From NCBI RefSeq assembly GCF_003386285.1, contig NZ_QPNC01000039.1, positions 1 through 64,000 of the forward strand: a stretch of 64,000 bases of DNA. Reading direction: 5' to 3'. The notes beneath the pieces were generated by a model. The model was not told where the DNA came from and did no database searches. It saw only the letters and a program-made list of their open reading frames with translations. Numbering within the stretch: the stretch's first letter is position 1; every line of letters begins with the position of its first letter. Origin of the DNA: Nocardiopsis sp. FIRDI 009 (GTDB taxonomy: Bacteria; Actinomycetota; Actinomycetes; Streptosporangiales; Streptosporangiaceae). The position numbers and the translations under genes were made by a program. Of the stretch, positions 54,463-63,688 are shown in pieces.

Positions 54463-55320
54463 GTGATCGCCATGCTGGTTCAGAACCACGTAGGAGAGAG
54501 AGTGCGAGAATCGGTTCGTCAGGCCGTCTCCTCCATACACACACGCTATTCCGAGCCGATCACCCTGGCTGATATCGCCGCCGAAGTCTTCGTCAGCCCC
54601 TTCCACCTGTCCAGGGTCTTCGCGCAGGAGGTCGGTGTCCCCCCGGGCAAGTACCTCACCGCGGTCCGCATGTTCGAGGCCAAGAAACGGCTCATCGCCT
54701 CGCCCATGACCGTCTGCGACATCGTCCACAGCGTCGGATACAACAGCGTGGGGACCTTCACGAGCCGATTCACCCGTGCCGTGGGCATGTCTCCGCGCCA
54801 GTACCGGCATCCCGAGGTCGAGCGACTGCTCGTGGCCGCGTCCGGAGGCTTCAACCGCATACCGTCCCGGCGGGAGTTGAACAGGGTCGGTCGGCGGCGC
54901 GTGGGACACCGACACAGCGGGGGAAGGCTGAGCGGGGTCATCGAACTCCCCCGGACCCACCCGGACACGACCGTGCTGGTCGGCGCGTACCAGGAGCGCA
55001 TTCCGCAACAGGCCCCGGTCGTGCACCTGGCCCTCCCCGCGCTCGGGCGCACGGAGTTCACCCTCACGGGCATCCCCCCTGGTGACTGGACGGTCATCGC
55101 CATCGCCATGCCCGAGGGCACGCCACAGCCCCGGGAGAACGTCTTCGTCGGCTCCTGCCCCACCCGGGTCACCGTCCACGCGGGAGCCGACTCCCGCACC
55201 CGGATCCCGATGCGACGGCTCGCCCCCACCGACACCCCCATCGCGATCACCCTCGCCGACACCCTCCCCCGCCCGGTCGAACGCCGCCCCGAACACCCCC
55301 CGGCACTGGCCTGCGGCTGA
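54463..55320 (+). CDS. AraC-family regulator with N-terminal DNA-binding domain
   Basis: The protein (up to 285 aa) has its double helix-turn-helix at the N-terminus: EPITLADIAAEVFVSPFHLS with RVFAQEVGVPPGKYLTAVRM, then VCDIVHSVGYNSVGTFTSRF and TRAVGMSPRQYR. The C-terminal half (from about 130) is beta-rich with FTLTGIPPGDWTVIAIAMPE, like a small beta-sandwich. In most AraC proteins the DNA-binding domain is C-terminal. Start may be GTG 54463, ATG 54472 or GTG 54502 (GGAGAG before it). Targets unknown. Confidence 0.82.
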   Translation: MIAMLVQNHVGERVRESVRQAVSSIHTRYSEPITLADIAAEVFVSPFHLSRVFAQEVGVPPGKYLTAVRMFEAKKRLIASPMTVCDIVHSVGYNSVGTFTSRFTRAVGMSPRQYRHPEVERLLVAASGGFNRIPSRRELNRVGRRRVGHRHSGGRLSGVIELPRTHPDTTVLVGAYQERIPQQAPVVHLALPALGRTEFTLTGIPPGDWTVIAIAMPEGTPQPRENVFVGSCPTRVTVHAGADSRTRIPMRRLAPTDTPIAITLADTLPRPVERRPEHPPALACG

Positions 55321-55530
55321 CCCCACGCCCCCGGAAGGCACGGTGGACTCCGCCGTACGGGCGCCCCGACGCCGCGTACCGCGCCCCCACGAGTCCAGGA
55401 CCCGTGTCAGTGCACGAGGACCCCATCCGGGGAGCCGAACGACCACCACCCGACCGGGACCGCCGGGCGGTACCTCCCGAGCGGATCCGCGCCCCCGAGT
55501 CCGCAGTGGCGTTCGACACCCGTATGGTGT

Positions 55531-55544
55531 TTACTCGCGAGTAA
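55531..55544. promoter_or_regulatory. Perfect 14-bp palindrome TTACTCGCGAGTAA
   Basis: TTACTCGCGAGTAA is a perfect palindrome 101 bases before the ATG of the substrate-binding lipoprotein gene, with TTAC/GTAA ends as in TetR- and GntR-type operators. The regulator is unknown. Confidence 0.5.
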
Positions 55545-55545
55545 C

Positions 55546-55558
55546 CTACCGTGGGTAG
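55546..55558. promoter_or_regulatory. CTACC/GGTAG dyad next to the palindrome
   Basis: CTACC and GGTAG are inverted around GTG, one base after the 14-bp palindrome. The same half-sites occur upstream of fabG and the HAD gene. Confidence 0.35.
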
Positions 55559-55645
55559 CACCTCACGCCGCCCCGGAGCCGAGCCTTCCCCGAACACGGG
55601 CCCATCCCCGCCGAGACACACCACGGACCCACAGGACACACCACC

Positions 55646-56968
55646 ATGCGACCACTGAGTTCCCTCGCAGCGGCCCTGGCCGTCGCGATGCTGGCGACCT
55701 CCTGCTCTTTCGAGCGGACGGGCGAGGGCGACGACGACACGGACCTCACCCAGGGCGTGACCGACGACGCCGTCGTCATCGGTACGCACCAGCCGCTCAC
55801 CGGCGCGGCCGCCCCCGGGTTCCGCCACGTGTCCAGCGGAGCCCGTGCCGTGTTCGACTACATCAACGACAACGGCGGCGTCCACGGGCGCCGTATCGAG
55901 TACCGGGTCCAGGACGACGGCTTCGACCCGGCCCACACCCAGGAGGTCACCCGCACCCTCCTGGAGGACCACGAGATCTTCGCGATGCTCGGCGGCCTGG
56001 GCACCCCCACCCACGAGTCGGTCATCGACGAGCTGAACGAGCAGGGGGTGCCGGACCTGTTCGTCTCCTCCGGCGCCCTGGCCTGGGACCAGCCCGAGGA
56101 GTACCCCTACAGCTACGGCTTCCAGGTGGACTACACCCGGGAGGCCAAGGTCCAGGGCCAGTTCATCGCCGAGAACTTCGCCGGTGAGGACGTCGCGCTC
56201 CTCTACCAGAACGACGACGTGGGCCCCGCCTCGCACGCCGGGATCGAGCAGTACCTGTCCGAGGAGATCGTGGCCTGGGAGTCCTACGACCCCGGGGTGC
56301 CCGAGCTCTCCGGGCAGATCTCGGCGATGAAGGAGTCCGGCGCCGAGGTCGCCGTGTGCTACTGCATCCCCTCCTACCTGGGACTGGCCGTCATGGAGGC
56401 GGCCGCGATCGGCTACGAGCCCCAGTGGGTGGCGCCCAGCTTCGGCGCCGACGTGCGGATCGTCACCGGCCTGATCGAGGAGTTCGCCGAGGGCACTCCC
56501 GCTGAGGACATCCCGCCCGAGGCCTTCCTGGACGGACTGATCATGACCGCGTTCCTGCCCATGGCGTCCCAGACCGACGACCCGTGGACCGCGTTCTACC
56601 GGGACATCCACGAGCGGTACAACGAGGGCACCCCCTTCACCGACACCACGATCTACGGCATGGCGCAGGCGACGCTGTTCGCCCAGGTGCTCATGGAGGT
56701 GGGCCCGGACCTGAACCGCGAGGCGCTCCTGGACACCCTGAACTCCCACGAGTGGAGGGGGCCGGGGCTGGTCCCCTTCGCCGCGAGCGAGGACGACCAC
56801 AGCGGCTACACCGGGGTGATGGTCGTCCAGCACCACGCCGGCGGCGGGATCGAGATCCTCCAGGAGCCCAGGACCACCGACGGCGGTGGCGGCGAGATCG
56901 TCGAGTTCGAGTTGGAGCGACCCGCACCCGACGAGGTCGTGCTCTCCGACGGCGACACCACCGGGTAG
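55646..56968 (+). CDS. ABC transporter substrate-binding lipoprotein (amino acid/amide type)
   Basis: The 440-aa protein starts MRPLSSLAAALAVAMLATSC with lipobox LATSC (Cys20), so it is a lipoprotein. The mature part is a Leu/Ile/Val-binding-protein-like periplasmic fold (VVIGTHQPLTGAAAPGFRHV, RIEYRVQDDGFDPAHTQEVT, FAMLGGLGTPTHESVID). It should bind a branched amino acid, amide or aromatic acid. No permease or ATPase gene is adjacent, so it is an orphan or serves a distant transporter. Confidence 0.9.
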   Translation: MRPLSSLAAALAVAMLATSCSFERTGEGDDDTDLTQGVTDDAVVIGTHQPLTGAAAPGFRHVSSGARAVFDYINDNGGVHGRRIEYRVQDDGFDPAHTQEVTRTLLEDHEIFAMLGGLGTPTHESVIDELNEQGVPDLFVSSGALAWDQPEEYPYSYGFQVDYTREAKVQGQFIAENFAGEDVALLYQNDDVGPASHAGIEQYLSEEIVAWESYDPGVPELSGQISAMKESGAEVAVCYCIPSYLGLAVMEAAAIGYEPQWVAPSFGADVRIVTGLIEEFAEGTPAEDIPPEAFLDGLIMTAFLPMASQTDDPWTAFYRDIHERYNEGTPFTDTTIYGMAQATLFAQVLMEVGPDLNREALLDTLNSHEWRGPGLVPFAASEDDHSGYTGVMVVQHHAGGGIEILQEPRTTDGGGGEIVEFELERPAPDEVVLSDGDTTG

Positions 56969-56981
56969 GACCGCCGCGGGC

Positions 56982-58397
56982 TCAGGCCAGTCGGCCCGGC
57001 TCGGCGGGAAGCCTGAGGGTGAACACGGCGCCGCCGAGCCGCTCGCTCTCCCCGACCGTGAGCGTCCCGCCGTAGTCCTCGGCGATCTCCCGGGAGATGG
57101 GCAGCCCCAGACCGCTCCCGCCGGGGTCGCGCTCCCGGGACTCCCGGAGGCGGGCGAAGCGCTCGAAGACGCGCTCCCGGTCGCGCTCCGGCACTCCGGC
57201 GCCGTCGTCGTGGACCCGGAGCACGGCCGTCTCCCCCTCGCGGTCGACGGTGACGTCGATCCGTGACCGGGCGTGCCGCTCGGCGTTGGCGACCAGGTTG
57301 GTCAGCACACGGGCCACGCGCAGCCGGTTGACGAGCACCCACACGGGACCGGCCGAGTGCACCTGGATCATGGGACCGTTCCGTCTCCCGGTGAGTTCCT
57401 CGGCCACCAGTGAGGACAGGTCCACCCGTTCGCTGTCGGCCGTCGCCCCGGTGTCCAGGCGCGCCAGCTCCAGCAGGTCGGCGACGATGTTCTCCAGCCG
57501 CTCGGTGTCGGCGAGCAGGGCGGTCAACAGGAGTTCGCGCTCGTGGGGATCGGGATCCGGGTCGGAGAGTTCGACCTCGATCCGTGTCCGCATCCCGGCG
57601 ATGGGGTTGCGCAGTTCGTGGGAGGCGTCGGAGACGAACCGGCGCTGCTTGGCCACGGCCTCCGCGAGCCGTTCGAGGCTGGCGTTGGCGGTACGCGCCA
57701 GGTGGGCGATCTCGTCCTGGCTCCTGGGCACGGGAAGCCTGCGGTCGAGGTTGCTGGCCGACAGGCGGTCCAGTTCGGCGCTGATCCGCTCCACCGGACG
57801 CAGTGCCCGACCGACCCCGTACCAGGTGACGACGGCGGTCACGCCGAGCAGCAGCCCCGACATGCCGCCCATCACGACCTCCGGCGTGCTGGTCTCCAGC
57901 AGTGTGGGCCGGGGCGTCGCGGCCAGGACCCAGACGTCCCCGTAGGCCGTCCCGCGGGCCTCGTAGCCGACCACGAGCAGGCATTCGCCGGGCCCGAGAC
58001 CGGCCTCGGGCCCGCAGACGGTGGTGTCGAACCGGACGCCGTCGGAGAAGGCAGCCGGTTCGACGATCGGGGGGTCACCGTGCAACTCGGCGCTGGACGC
58101 GACCACCTCACCCGTGTCCCGGTCGATGACCTGGAGCCACAGGACGGGTGACTCGGCGGGGATCAGGCCCTCGTACCGGCCGGTGCCGATGTCGTCCATG
58201 ACCATGTGGGCGGACCGCGCCGCCTGGTCGCGGTCCCGGTCCAGGACCAGTTCACGGACCGCGATGGCGGTCGCCAGCGACCACAGCCCGATGACCAGGA
58301 TGAGCACCGCGACGGCCCACAGGGTCACTCGGGCACGGATCGACCTCGGACGCACCCGACGCCACGCCGCTCTGGCTCTGCCGACCCAATCTGACAC
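56982..58397 (-). CDS. Sensor histidine kinase, no adjacent response regulator
   Basis: The 471-aa protein has two membrane helices (VTLWAVAVLILVIGLWSLAT and VVMGGMSGLLLGVTAVVTWY) around an outside sensor domain of about 120 residues, then a HAMP linker, the H box FVSDASHELRNPIAG with His260, N box VLTNLVANAERHAR, and G boxes VHDDGAGVP and GSGLGLPISREIAEDYG. It is a classical OmpR-partner kinase. No response regulator is next to it, so it is orphan here. The GTG at 58397 is a best guess; upstream frames are open. Confidence 0.82.
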   Translation of the reverse strand: MSDWVGRARAAWRRVRPRSIRARVTLWAVAVLILVIGLWSLATAIAVRELVLDRDRDQAARSAHMVMDDIGTGRYEGLIPAESPVLWLQVIDRDTGEVVASSAELHGDPPIVEPAAFSDGVRFDTTVCGPEAGLGPGECLLVVGYEARGTAYGDVWVLAATPRPTLLETSTPEVVMGGMSGLLLGVTAVVTWYGVGRALRPVERISAELDRLSASNLDRRLPVPRSQDEIAHLARTANASLERLAEAVAKQRRFVSDASHELRNPIAGMRTRIEVELSDPDPDPHERELLLTALLADTERLENIVADLLELARLDTGATADSERVDLSSLVAEELTGRRNGPMIQVHSAGPVWVLVNRLRVARVLTNLVANAERHARSRIDVTVDREGETAVLRVHDDGAGVPERDRERVFERFARLRESRERDPGGSGLGLPISREIAEDYGGTLTVGESERLGGAVFTLRLPAEPGRLA

Positions 58398-58506
58398 CCG
58401 GCCATTGTTGCTCAAAGTGACGTACAAGTGTCGGAAGGTGTCCGGTGTGGCGATCCGGAACTGTCCACGCCCGGACTCCCGGGGTGGCCGTCCCCAGGGG
58501 CGGACG

Positions 58507-59283
58507 CTACGCCTCGTAGGGGTCCGGCGGGTTGTCCACGGCCTCCCACTCCAGGGCCTGGAACCGGTGCTCACTGACGTCGACCAGTTCGCCCTCGGGT
58601 TCGACCCACGTGCCCCGCACCGTCCACCACGTGTCGGCCTCCGGCTCGGGAACCCCGGTGACGAGCACCCGGTTGACGATGGCGTCGGCCGCGCAGCAGG
58701 CCATCTGGAGCCGGGCCAGATACCATCCCTCGCCCTCGTCGTTGGGTACGGCGAACCCGGTCAGCTCGACCTCTCGTCCGGCCAGCGCGCGCTCCTCGTC
58801 CACCCAGGCCCGCATGACGAACTGGCGGATGTCCATACGCACGACCTCGCCCGGCGCCGCGTCGTCCAGTCCGTCGTCGAACCGGCCGGAGGGCGGACCC
58901 TCCGGCGGTGCGCTGGCGGGCTCGCTCCGCTCGACGGTGTAGGAGCCCAGAGCGGGCGGGGCCACGACGAAGACCGCCACGACCGGGACGAGGAGCAGCC
59001 AGGCCACGCGCGGCGCCCGCGCGTGGTCGTGGCCGGCGTGCCCGTCGCCGCCGGCCGTGGCGCACGCCGAGTTGTCCGCGCCGTCGTCCTCGGCGCGGTT
59101 CCCGTCGCGGATCTCTGCCGCCACCACCGCGGCGCCGAGGACCACCGTGATCGCCCCGGCCGCGATCAGGAAGGGGCCGAACCCCGGCTTGACCCAGTTG
59201 AGGTACATGTTCGTGGGGACCGTACTGGTCAGTGCCGCCGCTCCCAGCAGCACGAGGGTCAGTCCCTGGGCGATGCGGTTCAC
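58507..59283 (-). CDS. TIGR03943 family protein (permease partner)
   Basis: The 258-aa protein belongs to the TIGR03943 family encoded next to DUF318 permeases. The first 90 residues have two or three helices (LVLLGAAALTSTVPTNMYLN, FLIAAGAITVVLGAAVVAAE) and a His-rich linker GGDGHAGHDHARAP that could bind metal. After a third helix comes an outside domain with AWVDEERALAGREVELTGFA and RLQMACCAADAIVNR (CC pair). The GTG start overlaps the permease stop. Role probably metal handling. Confidence 0.85.
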   Translation of the reverse strand: MNRIAQGLTLVLLGAAALTSTVPTNMYLNWVKPGFGPFLIAAGAITVVLGAAVVAAEIRDGNRAEDDGADNSACATAGGDGHAGHDHARAPRVAWLLLVPVVAVFVVAPPALGSYTVERSEPASAPPEGPPSGRFDDGLDDAAPGEVVRMDIRQFVMRAWVDEERALAGREVELTGFAVPNDEGEGWYLARLQMACCAADAIVNRVLVTGVPEPEADTWWTVRGTWVEPEGELVDVSEHRFQALEWEAVDNPPDPYEA

Positions 59284-60359
59284 AGCAGGAGCCCTCCGAT
59301 CACGAACGTGCTGAGCAGTCCGACCACCAGGCACAGCGGAGCGAAGCGGACGGCGAACCGCCAGCCGAACACCGCCGCCTGCATCGCGACGAGTTTGAGG
59401 TCCACCATCGGGCCGACCACCATGAACGCGAGCTTGGCGGTGGGTGAGAAGTCGGTGAAGCTGAGCGCGACGAACGCGTCGGCCTCCGAGCAGATGGACA
59501 GCAGGATCGCCAGTGCCGCCATGACGAGGACGGAGACCACGGGGGCCTCGGCCACCGACAGCAGCCACTCACGCGGGACGAGGATGTTGAGGCTCGCCGC
59601 CGCCAGCGCGCCGACCACGAGGTAGCCGCCCGCGTGCATCATGTCGTGCAGCATCGAGTCGCGGAAGACCAACCACCGGGCCGTGCCCTCGGCGTGGGTC
59701 GGGGCGGGCAGCCGCAGCCAGTCCGCCCGGCCGAACCGCACCCAGATCCAGCCGATGACCACCGACGCCAGCAGCGACGCCGCGAACCGGGCCAGCACCA
59801 TCTCGGGCCGCCCGGCGAAGGCCACCGCGGTGGCGATCATGACGACGGGGTTGATGGCGGGCGCGGCCAGCAGGAAGGTGAGCGCCGCCGCCGGGGCGAC
59901 CCCCCGCTTGACCAGGCTTCCGGCGATCGGCACCGAGGCGCACTCGCACCCCGGCAGGAGCGCGCCGGACAGTCCGGCGACCGGCACCGCCGCGCCGGGC
60001 CTGGAGGGGAAGAACCGCTGGTAGAGCGAGGCCGGGACGAACGCGGTGAGCGCCGCGGACAGGGCTACGCCGAACACCAGGAAGGGCAGGGCCTGGAAGC
60101 TGATCGCCGTGAAGACGGTGGCCCAGGCGAGGAACGCCTCACTGGTCAGCCGGTCGGACAGCCAGGCGTGCGCCCCCGCCATCGCGGTGATGAACAGGGC
60201 GAACAGCCAGACGGTCCCCGTCCTGCGCGCTCCGGCGCGGCGCCCCCAGTCCGGGGGCGGCAGTTCGTCCCCGCGCTCGTCCCACCCCGTGGCGAGGGAG
60301 TCGCCGAGGGAGGCGTGCGGGGTGGAGTCCGACGAGGAGGTCGGGGTCCGGTCGGGCAC
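59280..60359 (-). CDS. DUF318 (UPF0718/ArsP-like) permease
   Basis: The 359-aa inner-membrane protein has about eight hydrophobic segments in two similar halves. The first half has ALLPGCECASVPIAGSLVKR and GVAPAAALTFLLAAPAINPV; the second has SICSEADAFVALSFTDFSPT. The Cys-x-Cys and Cys/Glu residues in the middle helices suggest transport of a soft metal or metal complex, as in ArsP. The gene starts MPDRTPTSSSDSTPH and is followed by its TIGR03943 partner. A Zur-box-like dyad lies about 43 bases upstream. Confidence 0.88.
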   Translation of the reverse strand: MPDRTPTSSSDSTPHASLGDSLATGWDERGDELPPPDWGRRAGARRTGTVWLFALFITAMAGAHAWLSDRLTSEAFLAWATVFTAISFQALPFLVFGVALSAALTAFVPASLYQRFFPSRPGAAVPVAGLSGALLPGCECASVPIAGSLVKRGVAPAAALTFLLAAPAINPVVMIATAVAFAGRPEMVLARFAASLLASVVIGWIWVRFGRADWLRLPAPTHAEGTARWLVFRDSMLHDMMHAGGYLVVGALAAASLNILVPREWLLSVAEAPVVSVLVMAALAILLSICSEADAFVALSFTDFSPTAKLAFMVVGPMVDLKLVAMQAAVFGWRFAVRFAPLCLVVGLLSTFVIGGLLL

Positions 60360-60401
60360 GGTGCTACTCCGGGTGGTCGGGTGGGATCTTCAGGCATGGT
60401 A

Positions 60402-60420
60402 ACCGAGAACCGTTTTCGTT
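60402..60420. promoter_or_regulatory. Zur-box-like dyad upstream of the permease/TIGR03943 pair
   Basis: CGAGAA (60404-60409), spacer CCG and TTTTCG (60413-60418) have the 6-3-6 geometry of actinobacterial Zur boxes (TGAAAA-TGA-TTTTCA), with 5 of 6 arm matches to each other. It is one of few AT-containing stretches here, 43 bases before the permease ATG at 60359. Confidence 0.45.
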
Positions 60421-60478
60421 CGCGTCGGGCGGCGGCGACCTGTGGACGACGCGTGCCGTCCGCCCGGGGCCGCCCGCC

Positions 60479-62026
60479 TCAGCGCCCGCCTCCGGCGCCC
60501 TCCCCGTCGCCGTCCTCGGGCCGGCCCTGGTCCCCGGTCCGCACCACCGGGTCGCCCAGTGTGACCCCGTGTTCCCGGACCACGTCCTCAGGCAGCGCTC
60601 CCGAGGGCTCCCCCCAGCACTCCACGTTCCTCAGGTCGGGCATCTTGGCCAGGGTGAACTGCGGGTCCAGGCCGTTGCGGTACTGGCGGCCGTAGTCCGC
60701 CAGCAGGCGGAAGGCGACTCCCGACAGCGGGACCAGCGCGACGAGGTTGACCACCGCCATCACCCCCATGAAGGCGTCGGCGAGGTTCCACACCAGGGTC
60801 AGCGGAGCCACGCTCCCGACGAACACGGCCGCCAGGACGAGCACCCGGAAGTAGGTCAGGTGGTGCGGGTCGGCGTCGAGGAACCTCATGTTGGTCTGGC
60901 CGTAGTAGTAGTTGCCCAGCACGGAGGAGAAGGCGAGCAGGAACAGGATGACGGTGAGCGCGTGCACCGCCCATCCGCCCAGACTGGACTCCAACGCCGT
61001 CTGGGTGACCTGGGCTCCCCCGGCGCCCCCGTACTCCGGTTGGGGCACCAGGACGATGAAGGCGGTCACCGAGCAGATGAGGAGGGTGTCGAAGTAGACG
61101 CCCAGGCACTGCACCAGCCCCTGCTTGACCGGGTGCGACACCGACGCGGTGGCGCCCGCGTTGGGGGCGGAGCCCAGACCCGCCTCGTTGGAGAACATCC
61201 CCCGTCGCATGCCCTGGACGATCGCCGCGCCCACCCCGCCCGCGACGAACTCGCGGAGGCCGAACGCCGAGGCGAAGATGTCACCGATGACCCGCGGCAG
61301 CTCGCCGACGTTGAGCGCGACGACGGCCAGTCCGAGCAGGAGGTACAGCAGGGCCATGCCGGGGACCAGCGCCTCGGTGACGTGGGCGATGCGCCGCACA
61401 CCGCCGAAGATGACGAGGGCCACGAGCCCGACCAGGACGAGTCCGACCACGACGTCCAACACCCATCCGTCCGGCCCACCGAGCTCCGTGACCGTGGTGG
61501 AGACCGCCCCGGAGATGCTGTTGGCCTGAACGGAGTTGAACACCAACGGGAAGGTGATGATGAGGACGACGGCGAAGAGCACGCCCATCCACCGCTGGCC
61601 GAGCCCGTGGAGCATGTAGTACGCGGGCCCGCCGCGGAACCCGGTGTCGGACCGCACCTTGTACAGCTGGGCCAGGGTGGACTCCACGAAGGCGGCGGAG
61701 CCCACCACGGTCGCCATCAACCACATCCAGAACACCGCGCCGGGTCCGCCCAGGACGATCGCGGTGGCCACACCGACGATGTTGCCCGTACCCACGCGCG
61801 ACGCCGCCGAGATCGTGAAGGCCTGGAAGGAGGAGATCTCCCGCTTGCCGTCGGGGGCGATGCCCGGGCTGCTGCGGATGACCCGGAACATCTCCGGCAG
61901 CAGTCGGAGCTGGACGATGCCCGAGCGCAGCGTGAAGTAGACCGCCAAGATGATCAGGAGCGGGATGACGATCCAGCTCCAGAACACGTCGTTGACGGCG
62001 ACGATGGCGTCGTTCAGGACGTTCAC
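60479..62026 (-). CDS. Alanine/glycine:cation symporter (AGCS) family protein
   Basis: The 515-aa membrane protein starts at GTG 62026 behind GGAGGGGA. It has about 11 helices with FQAFTISAASRVGTGNIVGV (first signature), FRGGPAYYMLHGLG, RRGMFSNEAGLGSAPNAGAT (second signature) and VFVGSVAPLTLVWNLADAFM. AGCS transporters take up alanine or glycine with sodium or protons. The charged C-terminal tail of about 60 residues is longer than usual. Confidence 0.92.
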   Translation of the reverse strand: MNVLNDAIVAVNDVFWSWIVIPLLIILAVYFTLRSGIVQLRLLPEMFRVIRSSPGIAPDGKREISSFQAFTISAASRVGTGNIVGVATAIVLGGPGAVFWMWLMATVVGSAAFVESTLAQLYKVRSDTGFRGGPAYYMLHGLGQRWMGVLFAVVLIITFPLVFNSVQANSISGAVSTTVTELGGPDGWVLDVVVGLVLVGLVALVIFGGVRRIAHVTEALVPGMALLYLLLGLAVVALNVGELPRVIGDIFASAFGLREFVAGGVGAAIVQGMRRGMFSNEAGLGSAPNAGATASVSHPVKQGLVQCLGVYFDTLLICSVTAFIVLVPQPEYGGAGGAQVTQTALESSLGGWAVHALTVILFLLAFSSVLGNYYYGQTNMRFLDADPHHLTYFRVLVLAAVFVGSVAPLTLVWNLADAFMGVMAVVNLVALVPLSGVAFRLLADYGRQYRNGLDPQFTLAKMPDLRNVECWGEPSGALPEDVVREHGVTLGDPVVRTGDQGRPEDGDGEGAGGGR

Positions 62027-62188
62027 CCGTTCCCCTCCCGGCGGCGCGGTCGCCCCGGTCCGGACCGGGGCCGTCCCGCCACTGTCCGTGAGGGTGCGGC
62101 CGCGACGCCAGCGGGACACGCGAAATCCCGGCAAAGGACCGTCCCGCTCCCGTCACCCGCCCTATGCCGATGTCCCACATGACGACGT

Positions 62189-62202
62189 CCCCACCTGTGG
62201 GG
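62189..62202. promoter_or_regulatory. CCCCAC/GTGGGG palindrome upstream of the MHS transporter
   Basis: CCCCAC and GTGGGG flank a 2-base centre, 47 bases before the ATG at 62249. It is a small perfect palindrome and a possible operator in the divergent region between AGCS and MHS genes. Confidence 0.3.
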
Positions 62203-62248
62203 GAAGGGGATATGGCCCAGGTCACGTCCGGTCCCTACCGTTCCTCAC

Positions 62249-63595
62249 ATGGAACCGAACACCGCCTCCTCCCCCGCCCCGGATCAGCCCAGGACATCCA
62301 TCCTGCGCGTGGTGACGGCCAGCCTCATCGGCACGACGATCGAGTGGTACGACTTCTTCCTCTACGGCGCCGCCGCCGCACTCGTCTTCAACCAGGTCTT
62401 CTTCCCCGAGTCCGACCCTCTGGTCGGCACCATGTTGGCGTTCACCACCTACTCGGTGGGGTTCGTGGCCCGACCGCTGGGCGGCCTGGTCTTCGGACAC
62501 TTCGGCGACCGGATCGGCCGCAAACGCCTTCTGGTGATCAGCCTGCTGATGATGGGCGGGTCGACGTTCGCCATCGGTCTGCTGCCGACCTACGCGGCGA
62601 TCGGCGTGGCCGCGCCCCTGCTCCTGACGCTCCTGCGCGTCGTCCAGGGCTTCTCCCTCGGCGGTGAGTGGGGCGGCGCGGTCCTGCTCGTCTCCGAACA
62701 CGGGCGTCCCGAACACCGCGGCTTCTGGGCCTCCTGGCCGCAGGCGGGGGCACCGGGCGGCAACCTGCTGGCCACCGCCGTGCTGGCGATCCTGTCCGTG
62801 ACGATGGCCGACGAGACCTTCCTCGACTGGGGCTGGCGGGTGCCGTTCCTGCTGTCCGGGATCCTGGTGGTCGTCGGACTGTGGATCCGCCTCGCCGTCA
62901 GCGAGTCCCCGGTCTTCCGCGAGGCCCGCGAACGCGCCGAGGCCGCCCCGACACCGGAGCGCGCCCCCATCGTCGGCGTCCTGCGCGACCACTGGCGCGA
63001 GGCGCTCGTCGCCATGGGAGTGCGGATGGCGGAGAACGTGTCGTACTACATCGTCACCGCGTTCATCCTCGTCTACGCCACCCAGGAGGCGGAGCTGTCC
63101 AACGGGCAGGTGCTCAACGCGGTCCTGGTCGCCTCCGCGGTCCACCTGGTGACCATCCCCGCCTGGGGCGCGCTGTCCGACCGGCTCGGCCGCAGACCGG
63201 TCGTCATGGTCGGCGCGGTCGGGATGGCCCTGTGGGGCTTCGCCTTCTTCCCGCTCATCGACGTGGGCGCCTTCTGGTCGGCGACCCTGGCCGCCACGGT
63301 GGGCCTGGTCTTCCACGGCGCCATGTACGGCCCGCAGGCGGCCTTCTTCTCCGAGCTGTTCAGCACCCGGGTGCGCTACTCGGGCGCCTCCATCGGCTAC
63401 CAGCTCGCGTCGATCGTGGCCGGCGGCCTGGCTCCGCTGATCGCGACCGCCCTGCTCGCCGCGTTCGGCGGCTCGCTGCCGGTGGCGCTGTATCTCACGG
63501 CCATGTGCGCCGTGACGCTGGCGGCGGTGGCGGTGGCGCGTGAGACGCGCGGCCGCGACCTGGGTGAGGCCGTTCCCTCGCCGACCGTCCGCTGA
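62249..63595 (+). CDS. MFS transporter, metabolite:H+ symporter (MHS) family
   Basis: The 448-aa protein has 12 hydrophobic segments and the MHS signature SLIGTTIEWYDFFLYGAAAA in TM1, FGHFGDRIGRKRLL (A motif, TM2-3), LRVVQGFSLGGEWGGAVLLV (TM4) and WGALSDRLGRRPVVMVGA (second A motif). Relatives carry proline/betaine, shikimate, citrate or alpha-ketoglutarate. The substrate is not identifiable. A strong hairpin follows the stop. Confidence 0.92.
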   Translation: MEPNTASSPAPDQPRTSILRVVTASLIGTTIEWYDFFLYGAAAALVFNQVFFPESDPLVGTMLAFTTYSVGFVARPLGGLVFGHFGDRIGRKRLLVISLLMMGGSTFAIGLLPTYAAIGVAAPLLLTLLRVVQGFSLGGEWGGAVLLVSEHGRPEHRGFWASWPQAGAPGGNLLATAVLAILSVTMADETFLDWGWRVPFLLSGILVVVGLWIRLAVSESPVFREARERAEAAPTPERAPIVGVLRDHWREALVAMGVRMAENVSYYIVTAFILVYATQEAELSNGQVLNAVLVASAVHLVTIPAWGALSDRLGRRPVVMVGAVGMALWGFAFFPLIDVGAFWSATLAATVGLVFHGAMYGPQAAFFSELFSTRVRYSGASIGYQLASIVAGGLAPLIATALLAAFGGSLPVALYLTAMCAVTLAAVAVARETRGRDLGEAVPSPTVR

Positions 63596-63609
63596 CCCCG
63601 GACGCGAAG

Positions 63610-63643
63610 GGGCTCGGGCCCGGCCGAAGCCGGACCCGAGCCC
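63610..63643. terminator. Bidirectional terminator between convergent genes
   Basis: GGGCTCGGGCCCGGC (63610-63624) pairs with GCCGGACCCGAGCCC (63629-63643), 14 of 15 bases, 4-base loop. It sits 14 bases after the MHS gene stop and 46 bases beyond the helicase gene's stop, so it can serve both. Confidence 0.75.
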
Positions 63644-63688
63644 GAGGCGTGCGCGGGCGCCGCCGTCAGGCGCGCCCGTCAGCGCTGA

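Larger units (their letters stand above)
55321..55645. other. Regulatory region upstream of the substrate-binding lipoprotein gene
   Basis: About 325 bases with no gene. It contains two adjacent palindromes listed separately at 55531 and 55546. Confidence 0.5.
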
